Assembly (NCBI RefSeq): GCF_003589595.1
Contig: NW_020653718.1
Coordinates: 3,046,730 to 3,110,729 of the forward strand
DNA length: 64,000 nucleotides
Direction of reading: 5' to 3'
DNA from: Hyposmocoma kahamanoa
Lineage: Eukaryota > Arthropoda > Insecta > Lepidoptera > Cosmopterigidae
The notes under the pieces were generated by a model. That model saw only the letters and a program-made list of their open reading frames with translations, was not told the DNA's origin and made no database searches. The translations under genes and the position numbers were made by a program. Below are positions 23,901-35,900 of this stretch, piece after piece (positions within the stretch are counted from its first letter, which is position 1; each line of letters opens with the position of its first letter).

Positions 23901-26900
23901 GTAACGCCATCTGTGAGAAATCAATTTCTTCACTCAGTCAGGCACCTTTAAAGCAGCTCACTAAAGACGTCGCTTTATTAATTGGAATTTTTAAATTGAT
24001 TGAATGTCACAATGTTACACACAATTTATAAACAGTTCTATAGTCAAATGTAACATGTGAACGAAGATGAAGTTTGCATCTAAAACGAAGTGAAGTAAAC
24101 GAACAGTGTGATTATCTCAATGTACTGTGATAGCATCGTAGGATACAATACTATGCAACAAAATAGCGCTTCGCAGAGCAGCCTCTGAATATCTTTACTC
24201 TTTGACGCATACGGTTGAAGGCAATGGCAAACTTGAAGTGTGTTTCGGTACGCCTGATCACCTATCTGAAGCCAACTCCCCTCAATATGTTTACCCTCTA
24301 GCAAATATTCCATCACCATAAGTGCATCGGTATGTAGCACGCTCTGCGCAGAACTATAAACAAGAGAGTAACTGTTTAATATGGCCACCAAATTCCCCGT
24401 GTACCACACGAATGTAGTAAACATCCCACCACCTGGCGTCATTATCCGTCAAGAGTAACTACCACCAGGTGACGATTTGCGGTGACCCGTGTGGAAGTTA
24501 TTGAATCGACTTCGCACTCAGGTAGGACGTTGCGGAGATAAGATGGGGTATCAGATATTTTACAAATTTCGGGACACCCATACCCAGAAGTGGGTGAAAC
24601 TAGACTGTCTATGATGATGATACATTTACACTTTTCCTCTGATAGCCCTAATTAAAAGCTTAAGACAGATAAAGTACAGTTACAGTAGAGCTTCTGGCGA
24701 AAGAGTCCTGTGACGTACTGACACCTTACCTATTTCTGCCGCCAAGCAGTAATGTAAGTATTACTGCATACCGGTGGTGAAGACGGGTGGTGGTGAAATT
24801 ACAGGAACATAGGATTTTTAAATTTATGTCCCAGGGTGTAGGACGCTGTGGCAGTGCCTCTCAGATCTTTGAAATTTAAAACTCTGAGTGGTACTGCAAC
24901 TTTTATGGACAGGTAGTCGCTTACCATCAGGCGCACGTATTGTTCTTCCCGTTACTTAGTGCCATAAAAAAAATGTTCTCTACACAACGTGCCCGTGTGT
25001 CCCAACAAAAGTGACCCCACTCGTCTCAATTTTCCTAGATTGTGGGTATCAAACAAAATTGACCAAGCACTATTTACGGTCAACATAAATATTTATTCTC
25101 ATATCATTTTACTTTCGACGTGCAACGTGAAACTCGGAAAGCGCTTATGTCTTCTTTAGAGCCAAAGATGAGTTATTGTGCCGCGTGACTTTGCTCGCGA
25201 AATGAGCATTGCCTTCCTGCTTTCCTTTTAAGGCATTTCTGGGTTCCTTTGGGAATTGTGGGTACATTTTGTTCACAATAAAAGGTGAATTGAGATACAG
25301 GCACACACTTTACACGATCTAGGGGTTGTCAACCTTCTTTAACATGCTAGTTTCAGTCATAGTTAGAGATATTGCTGCTGAATGTTTAGCAATGCACGTA
25401 AGTTAGAAAATAAAGAAATAAATACACGTTGCCACTAGGCTATCATCAGCCGTGATGTCATAAATTGTCAGAAATACTGTCCTCATAACGAAAAAAGGCA
25501 CAAATATGCGTGCTGTATACGACAGTTGTACCTTTTTTCGTTCCAAGGGCAGAATAGGCAAGTGGTGCTGAGGAGTATGACGACGAATATTTAAATATAA
25601 AAAAAACATTTAGGTATATTCTAGTCTTTGTAACGTTTATGCTAATAAATATAATAGATGGCCTGTATAGAGTCCCATTGTTGGGCATAGCCACAATGAG
25701 AATGCGCTATAGCTTCCAATGCAGCTTAGATTTAATTTTGATTTTATTTCACAAATTCAGAAATGTCGTCGTTAAAAGATGTTACCTTATGATTAATTTT
25801 TATTTATTGAAATGTAATAATAATAGTCAGTGTATGGCCTTGGACTTCTCGGTTATAGTTAGCTAAGTTAGTTGAAAATGTGCGAGCATAGAGAATTTAA
25901 AGATTTATTCACAGTTTAAAAACAAAAGTTACAATGAATGTGACCAATCGCGACTGTTTAATAACGTCAACTGAAGTAAAATAAATTGGTTGCGTCGAAA
26001 GTAAATCGCAAGCTCAGTACAAAAAGAACCCTACAGCGTAGTTATCGTAGATATAGTCCCACTGCTGAGCACAGGCCTCTTCTTACAATAAGGGACCTTA
26101 GGAACTTGACACACTTGATTAAATTTCTTTGCACATATCATCGATATTTTGTAGACAGGGCGAAACAGACGAAAGCGCCATTTCGAAAAAATTTGAAAGG
26201 TAGAAATATTTCAGTTATTCACGACTGTTTTAAATTATTTACGCTCCGTTTTAAAATTTTATTTTGCTTTTAAGTAAGTATAAATTTTAAAACAGGGCAT
26301 AAATATTTCAAAACAATCGTTAAAACCTAAAACATAAAGCCTAATTTTTTTTTTTAGAAATGGCTATTTCGCCCTGTCTACTCAACACCGACGATATGTG
26401 GAGGTTTCCACACGAATTTTCCTTCACCGAAAAGCTCATGGAAAATTTCTAATTAAATTGCGCATGTAAATTCCGAAAAAGGAGGTGCAAGCCCGGATTT
26501 GAACCCAGGGCCCCTCACGAAAAAGCTACCCCTATTTTTTTTATAATAAAATTTCGCAAATACCCATATTTCATATCCATTTATATCTATGATATTCCCA
26601 AAAGTAGAGAGCTCGCCAAAATCGGTTAACATCTATTAATTTTTAATTGGCAGTTCTCACAACAATTTGAACCTTTCATTGTCGAATTTTTTGCCCCGAC
26701 TTTTTGCTGGGACGTTTTTTCGCCCGTCGTTTTGGGCAGATCCGTTGACGCTCGGAGATTGATATACAGTTTCATTCGAAGACATGCCCGGCAGTCTTTG
26801 TTTGTGTAACTGGTCCCTCTTGCCGCTCCCCCGCACCACGCCGGCTTCAACCCCTCGCCGTCCCTTTGTCTCACCTCTTTATACAATCAGTGATTCTTGT

Positions 26901-29900
26901 ACGCAACTTGGTCTTATTTTCGTCCGCGGATTTTACAGGATACGTCTCTTAAAACAGGTTTTGTGTTTTTTCTTGACGCTATTCGCTGTTTTTCGGGCCG
27001 GTCTATAAATTCTGCCCTTTTTGGACAATCAATTCCAGGCTTAAGCTCTTAGTTAGTCATTTTATAATCGTTCAAGAACACTAAGCACTCTCCTAAATTT
27101 CGAAATTTAAACCCTCTAGCTAACACGATCAGTATTTAAATTATCGTAAGCTCCAACCCAAAGGGATTAAGTATCGCTTAAAAACTTAAACATTGGCGCA
27201 TACTTTATTCTTTTTTAGGTAATAAACTTGAAGACGTCAGAGCTGCTTAAACCCGGGTCGCTCAATTCATTAGAACTGTAGTCACGCGTGGTATACCGTG
27301 GCCCTTGCGAAATAAATTTGCATCTTGCCCTTCTAAATTGAAATCATTAATGGCGAACCGATTATCTCACTCACGAGAACCGAATACGCCACAATTAAGT
27401 GTTGTTCACATTTCCCTATGTGAATTGTCCGATCTGAGATTTCGTATAATGAATTAATTTAAGTCTAACGCTAGTAGATTATCTACGGTTTAAAATAGCA
27501 CCCTTTACATGTGGAAATGGTTTCCTAAGAACTTTATTTAGTTGTGAGAGAATGGTTATTTCTTAATTAAGAGGTCACTGTGGCGGCATTTATATAGGAC
27601 TTTCATTTGTGAGCCTTTAGTAGGAATATCTCTTGTTAACAGTGAAGCAGAAAGTCATCATCAGTTGGGCTAGCAGGTTGCGACATGAGCGAGAGCGATA
27701 TCTGTGCAAGAATAGCAGCGCCCGTACCTTTCTACATAAGTTTTACTTATAGTGACTCTCCCTACCGACCTTTCGGGTATACCAGAACGGCACTATAACC
27801 TGTGCGTGCACAAGAACCTTCTAAGTTCAGTTTCTGACCCAGATCAGCCAGTGTACAGGGTTGTCACAGCCCGTTGTCACTGCCTTCATCCGGTTCTCAA
27901 GAGGCTTGTGCCGCGGGTGAGCCGCCCCGGGTGCACGTACAGTACCCTCCCCATTTTCCAGATAGGTACCGGAGCTGTAGGCTAGCCATTGGCTCTATAA
28001 AAAAAGTCCACTATAAAATCTCTTCTTTGGTGGCGGAGCTGTAAGCTGTAAGTCACGCTCGCTTCCCGACGCCGAGGCGTCACGAGGAGAATGACTAGCT
28101 CTCCGGGCTAGTACCGGAGATGTCAGACGCAGTGTTCTGCTATAATGTCCCGGTATAGCTCACGTGCCTATGTTTGTTCACAAAGAGCAACTCTTAGAGT
28201 TTTTTACTTAATGAGTTATAGAGTTTAAACAGTATGGTATATAAATAAAGATTTTCATTCAATTTATCTATACTTTTAATTTCTTTTGTTAAGTTTGAAA
28301 TACCTCAAACTTGAAGTGAAAAGTCGAGAATAATTGAAGTACCAACATTTTAAAAAAGAAGTCAAAGTAATTCAAGTAAAAAACTGTCCCCGTGGGGGTC
28401 GATGACCTCGGAGGATTTATTCGACTGCGATGCGCCCGCTCACAATCGCCGTTCGGATTTCGGGGTATTCGAATTTTAAATTTTCAGCCGTATAGCGAAA
28501 GCGTGAAATGTGATTTTGTTTTTACGCGAGACTATTAAAAGCGTTCTTTTTTAATGCTTTCGGATTTCTCGGTTATAATTGACAGCTTGTTCATTGTCAG
28601 TCAGGACGCCCGACTTAGTTGTCTAATGTTGCTCAGAAGAGTAAAAACTTCTGGACACTTTCACTAATTAAGGTATTGGTAGGTAGGTACTACTTAAAAC
28701 TACTACGTCAAAGTCAAAGTCAAAGATTATTTATTCCATAGGTAAAATAAATTTACACTTGAAATCGTCACATTTAAGTTACTGCTCGTTCACTACGCTG
28801 CGCTGACCTCCCTGAGAAGAACGAGCAAGAAACTCTAGGGATTGCTCTTTTTAAATAAACTTAAATGCTATGGAATACACTTTGAATCAAATTTGTGTGG
28901 ATTCTGGAGCCATGTCGGCTTTCCATACATCTTTATCTAACACGTAGTCTTCAATTTTGTAATATGATACTAATGTACTGTCTGACGGTGGCTTACTGGA
29001 GACTGTTCAGGGCCTCAAGTCTGCTCATGTTTTTGAAACCACTGGTCGTTATAATTCCATTAAGAAGAATCTCAGTAGAGATTGAGATTATATTGCAATT
29101 ATGATAATAATTAGTACTTGCACAGACACAACCAGACAGCGAAAATATTACACCAAGACCTCGCTCTGAAGTACGTACTCGTGCAACAGAGGTTGCTATA
29201 TTACAAGTTTTCACCGAAGCCAATGCTCGAAGATGATCGTACCAAAATAATTGGCGGCGATCCATTATTACGGACAGGACTATGCTTGCGAATAAGACTG
29301 ATATAGTGATATTGGATCGATCGCAGTAGAGGGTATTTCTTTTGGACGTTACCATCTCGCATGACGAGAGTCACGGTCACGGTTGACTGGGACCGTGGGA
29401 CCTGTGAAGGGCCCGAAACGTCGGTTTGTTTGAAAAAACAAATATACGCGGTTTAAATCCGGAAAAATAGTTTCATTTCCTATGTGTAACAATCGCGAAA
29501 ACCTAAGAACTCGAAATTTAATTACAGTTAATAACTATTTTGATGTAACTACATCTCTAGCCAGGGCTGGCAGCTGTAAGGTTACTTAACTGGGTGACAA
29601 AATAGTTTCATAAATTTCTCATAGATGGCGCTACGGCTAAAACGTCGTTGAAAACCAAATGCAAAGATCCGACAACAAGCGCATAGAAAAATTCGTGAGG
29701 TCCGCTGATTCGTTCAATGGTTTAGTTGGCATAGCGTCTGGCACGGTTTGCTAAAAGACGTCGGATCGAATCCGGCCGGATTGAAGGAATTTTTCGTAAA
29801 TATTCGATCTTTGCATTCATAGTTATAACAAACTGGTAGAGTCATTTCACAAAAAAAGCAATTGAATATGACCTTCTTGAATGTTACAATTGTGCTTTTT

Positions 29901-32900
29901 TAAGTGTATTTTTTTCTCTCTGTTGTTTTGATGCCTTCAATGAACACTACGTTAACCTAATTTTTGGTCCTGTTTTGTTTTTATTTAATTTTTTTTCACA
30001 TAATTCGTATTTTTGTTTTTTTTTTCGGATTTTATTTTTTGTTGCTTTTTTTTCCACAAAATTCTTGGAACATAATATTAGTAAATAAACATGGTTTTCT
30101 ACAAAAACAACAGAAAATGACCAAAAAAAATTGACGTAGTGTTCTTTGGAGGTATCGGTTTGTAACTAAATAACCAAATTATAACTTGTTATTTCATAGA
30201 AGTGGCTTTAACATCAATAGCTATATTAAAACATTTAAAACAAAGCAATAAAACACACGTCGCTTACTTAAACAAATGCGAAACTTTCTCGAGACTGTAC
30301 ACACAAAAGTACAATCGGCAGCACATCGCCCATATTTGCCTAATGTTATTCATGTTACTCGATTCGAATGTCTACGTCGTTTTATGTTCCATACAAAATG
30401 GGATACTTCAAGGATGTATAGTTTATTTTTTTAAGTTTTGCGACTGGTTACAAATGGAACCACCCTATATTTTCTCGTTGGTAAGGGAATTTGTGAAGTT
30501 TTCAACCCTGTTTGGACCAGCATGGCGATTTATGGCCTAAACGCCTTCTCTTTAAAGTAGATCCGTGCCTACAGTGCGCAGTGGGACGCAATAATAATAA
30601 TGTGCCAAACAACCACAGCAATTGCCTGGTCCCAAACTACGGAATTCGCTATACTGTGAGTACCAACTCACAGTATAGCGAACAATGCATGAACAATGCA
30701 TGAGCAATGGAATTCACTCTGGGACACTTCCCAGAACACCCAGACCAGGACCAACTCAGACAAGTTTCATTTCGAAATTAGTCCTACCGGGAATCGAATC
30801 CGGGAATCTTCGAATTAGATTGTAGTAACCGCCTATGTAATAATAATAATAGTTAGCCTATATAGTATACTGCCTCCATGGCCGATCAGTTACCATGCCG
30901 GACTGCCACGCTGAGGTCCCAGGTTCGATTCCCGGGCCGGGAGAAATATTTGTAAGGCCGACATATGTTTCTCTCGTGAGCTTGGGTGTAATTTGTGATT
31001 GTCTATGTGTGTCCATGGCACCCGCTACACAGGGTTTCCCTAGTGCGGGGCTATGTTGAGTGTGCGCGTTATTATTATTATTAATATTTAGGGACATTGA
31101 CCTACCAACAAATTTTCGGAGCTCATTATAATATACCAATGGTCCTCAAATGTTATTGAGTATGTTTTAATTTGTGAAATCACCTTATTGTTATTACCTG
31201 TGTACTCACAAATCGGAATCTTAACAATAAAGTGACTAATTCGAAAATGGGTTGACATAATAAATTAAAAAAAATATCGTGTGCAATAAAACTAATTTAT
31301 TTGTTCATATATAATTTTATTAGATTGTCATTTTTAGCATCAACCAGATGGCACACGTGTCAGTTTTACAAAAATTTAAAATTGTAATATTATTGTTGAG
31401 GAGGCGAAACTTAAAATATTACGACCTAACGACTTCTTACTATCTTTGCCATGATTATCTAATAAAAACACACACGGAAGAAATTCAAATTACAAGCCTA
31501 TAGTAATAAGTGTCAAAGATGATAGATACGCGAAACTGTGTGGTCTCAAATCGTTATTTGATTAGACGGGGATAGATTAATACAATTTTCAATACTGTAT
31601 AATATTCTGGGTGTTTTATTAATAGGTGATGTTTTAAGGGGTTATTTATTGTATTCAAATCATAAGACTTTGTCAAAGATGAAAGTGGTATTAGGACAAG
31701 GGTTTCGACTGCTTAAATCCATCTGACGATATGTACTATTAGAATTTAAAGTCTAAGTTATGTATATTTGGTAACGTTTAGTAGCCATATATGGCTAACG
31801 GTGAAAGATAAAATTGTGATGAAAGCTACACGTCGATAAGGGTTCATAATTCTTGGAAAACGTTTGAAGTCTGTGAAGTCTCCAATCCGCATCAGTTAAG
31901 CGAATTAACTACGTACAGTCTTAATCTAAGAAGTGAAAAGGATAACAGATTGATAATGAATCGAATAATGAGAAAATACATAGACAATATAGTCACAAAA
32001 CCTCTACTGTGTAGTAACTTAAAATATTTTATATGTAAGTATATTGTCGTTTTACATTAAAATAATTAATAATTATTATTCTTAATTTAATTGCTTGCAC
32101 ATTTGAAACAAATAAAATAATTCTTATTTTCAAAACAGTTGTTGTGTATTATTATCACTAGTAGTATTTTTGAAGTTTTCAAAAGAATGTTCGAAGTTAA
32201 TAGAATTTCACACTGTATGAGCATTAAATGAAGTAAGATAGAGTTATTATTGTCTATGTCTATGTATGTACAGTGTAATTAATACGGGAATTAAGGTACG
32301 TACATCATTTTTTATTGTATTAAATTTATTTTTAATTGGTGGTGTTTTTGCTCAGATGTGTATGTTTCTACACACGCCATAGTACTCTGTAATTGAGTCA
32401 TAGACCCCGTTGAGGACTATTTTAAAATTAAAGTCGATTTTTCTCTATTAAATCACGCAAATTTTTAACCGTATTGAAAAAAGGAGGAAGTTTTCAATTC
32501 GATTGTTGTTTTTTTTTGTGTATGTGTTACACGATCGCTCCAGTCTGTGACCGGATTTTGATAATTCTTTTTTGCTGGAAAGAGGGTACTTCAGTATTGA
32601 TCCCATTGAAATTTGAAGAAAATATTCCATAATTAAGGGCGGCAAATTAGGAGATAAGTCTGGTTTCGCGCAGTTTCCGGTAACCGATTTCAATACATTT
32701 GGCAAATAGATGTAATTCCACATTAAAATAGTATTGTCTTTACAAACTCAAGTCGTCTTCAAAAGGCCAAGCTCTAAAAGATTTTAAATTCGTCCGCCGT
32801 ACGGCGCGTCCGAATTCTCAATTTATGATATTTTTTAAATTAATGGATGCTATCTGCCGGCGAGTTAGTCATAAATCTGTGCGCGTACGTTTGTACATTG

Positions 32901-35900
32901 AACATAAATGTTATGGAGCTCTTTCTAATTAAACCCAAGGCTGTATTGGCGATGGTACATGGTATAAGATTTTAGAACTTATCATTTTCTATACCACGCT
33001 TTTTGTGATGGTACCAGAACTGACCCTTGTAGAACTACATTATCATAGTATTTCACTCGGAACTTTGTGAAAGATTTTTTATCTTGATCATAATCAAGAA
33101 TTTTTGATTTTTTATAAAGATGGTACAAATGCTACAACTGTTTCTCAACCTATGATTTTAACCTTTAGAAAAAGTGTACATTGTGAGAAAATTACATTAA
33201 ATCCATTCTCGCTACATCTCATGAGTTACACCACCGCAAAACAATACAAAGTCAGTTAATTTTTAAGCGATATCTTCGTAATCTAAAGATTTGATTCGCA
33301 GTACAATCGATATTGTTGTTGCGATGTGGGTAATTGCTTTACATTTTATTGAACCGCGCGTACGCAAGTTACACTTTCGTTTTAAAAATTTTATACCGTT
33401 TTTACTGTTAGTAGATTGAATTGAATTTTTGTGTAGTAATACTAGCGTAGTTCCTTTTTTAAATTAATCCTATACTATAATATCAAGTGACAGCACGAAC
33501 AAGTCGTGCGAAGAACACCTGTCCATAACAATTGCAGTGTCACTCAGAGCTTTAAATCGCAAAGATCGGAGGGGCACTGCCACTACGCCCGTTACACTGC
33601 GACATAAGTTGATAAGTCCCACATGCCCTACAAAACCGGAACACAGTAATGCTGACATTACTGCTTGGCATCAGAAATAGGCAAGGTGGCAGCACTTCCC
33701 TGGACGAACTCCGTCACAAGGAGCTCTACAGCTACTAAATTATATGTTTCTTAACGAAGTGTGATATGAACTATATTTGAAATAGAAGAAAGGAAACCAG
33801 TCAAGATGCGTTGTGAAGCGCAAAATAATACCACATAATCTAATTACTAAAACATGTATAGAACAAAACGTTCAACGCATTTGCGTACGCCATGAATCTA
33901 CCGCTATCTCTGACAATGGCGCAGGCGCACCGCTTGGCACAGTATGGCACGGCATAACGCTCCATGGCTTCATGGCGCATTTCCCATAGACAAGTGCGCT
34001 ATAACGGCGTTGCAATTCAGTGATTTACAATGCTTCGACTTGCAACAGAATAAACGTGGACTCGAATATAACGGCTTGCTGTTACACCGTCTTGTATCGT
34101 ACAGAAAAATGTACACAGTGTACACTCTTGTGACAACACAGACTGAACAGTGAAACTTACAATATATATTTAATTTTTTACAACCCACTACATTTTTTTA
34201 TGATACCAAGTAGCGGTACGTGCGCCTGGTGGTAAACGGTACGCCTGTCCACAGCAGGTGCAGTGCCACTCAGAGCTTTAAATCGCAAAAATCTGACACG
34301 GCAATACTCACACTATGGAAACCTCGCACCTCGCACTATGGAAACCCTGTGTCGCGGGTGCCAAATTACATTACGAGAGAATAAATGTAGGCCATACAGA
34401 TGTTTCTCCCGACCTGGGAATCGAACACACCAGCCAGTGACAGGCCAGCATAGTAACCGTTCGGCCACAATAGCCGTTAGTAATCTAACATAAGTTGACA
34501 AGTCCCATGTGCCAGTAATTTTACCTACACCCTTAACCTTTCAACCCGGAAGGCAGTAATGCTGACATTATCCCTTGGCGGCAAAAATAAGGTGGCAGAA
34601 CTTTAAAAAAAATTATAAAACATTTTTCATGAAGAAGTCAGGATGGTATGCAACTTTGACATTCAATTAGGGACGGTACAATTATACAGTCGAAGTTCAA
34701 AGCTGTAATTACGAACGATTAAAAATATAAATACGCAACTGTGTAACAGCATTCCGCTAAGGAAAGTATAGTTGTATAAACACAAAGGTGCGTCTGCGCA
34801 GGTGAGATAGCAGCGTACTTTATTGGCGGGTCTTGATTTAACAGCCGTGTTCAAATCATCTTACACTTATTACAAACATTCTTAATCTTCGGTCCTCTAA
34901 TAGAAACCATTTTTTTGTGAATTTAATGTTTAATTAATTAAATTATCACCACTGATCTCTTTTAGGGAGAGGGCTTGGATCATTTTCCGCCACCATGGCA
35001 CCTTGCGGGTTGGGGAGTTTTTCCAAGGGTTGTGAACCTTCCTCGACGTACACGATTTACAACAATGGTTTGGGAAAGATGAAATGTAGAAAGGTTAATT
35101 TAATTTGGATGGTTCATAAGCATCAGCTCTTTTCATATATCATAACGAGGGCCTCCTGCATCTGATGCGCGGACATTCAGCGCTCTAACGGAGACAGGTT
35201 CTCGAGCCTGGATGACATGCATTGTGTTTCGGTACGTCATTACCATATGGCGTAGATGGAGACTTGTAGTAGTCTCCCAAAGTGGTGCCGGAGACGGCGG
35301 TCACTGGCGGTCCCACCGGAAAGCAACAACGGGGCGAAACACCGTCAGGTATCTATTAGATACCTGACAATATCACACCTAATACTGTGAAAATTCTCAA
35401 TAAAGGTTAGCTATCTTTGTAATTTCTTACTGCACTTATTTATTCTAATATATATTATAATATATGTTAGTAGTGACATAATTCATTTAATCTCATTTAT
35501 TTACTTGTGTAGAATTTAATTTTGGGACCCGGTCGACGCATGAATGCGTAAGGATACGACGGAAGAACAGCGCCAGTCTCCTGACTGGCATTAAGCTGAG
35601 TCGTGGCCTTTTCATGGTTGCATACAACACATTGTATATATAAGCTTATTATTTAATTTTAGGTTTCACATTTTCCTCCTGTATTTTATTTTGCTTGTTT
35701 TTGTAATTGTGTTTCTATTTTTGGTTATTGTGTTGTATGTACTGATGAATAAATGTTTTTCTATTCTATTCTATTCTATTGGTACGAGTTCGACATAACC
35801 CTCGCCTTCCCGAACGAAGGGAGTCCATGAGGATTTCCTGACGTAAAAATGAGAATTATACTCGACTTCGGCTTATCCCAAAAAAATAAATTAAAATTTA

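Noticed and set aside
28993..29355. 120-codon - strand frame
   Set aside because: No family resemblance, no splice context, and it overlaps the edge of a Penelope-like terminal repeat.
29402..29432. A functional hammerhead ribozyme
   Set aside because: The CTGANGA half of the core is absent in every copy seen here and stem II would have no loop, so only a hammerhead-like remnant is claimed.
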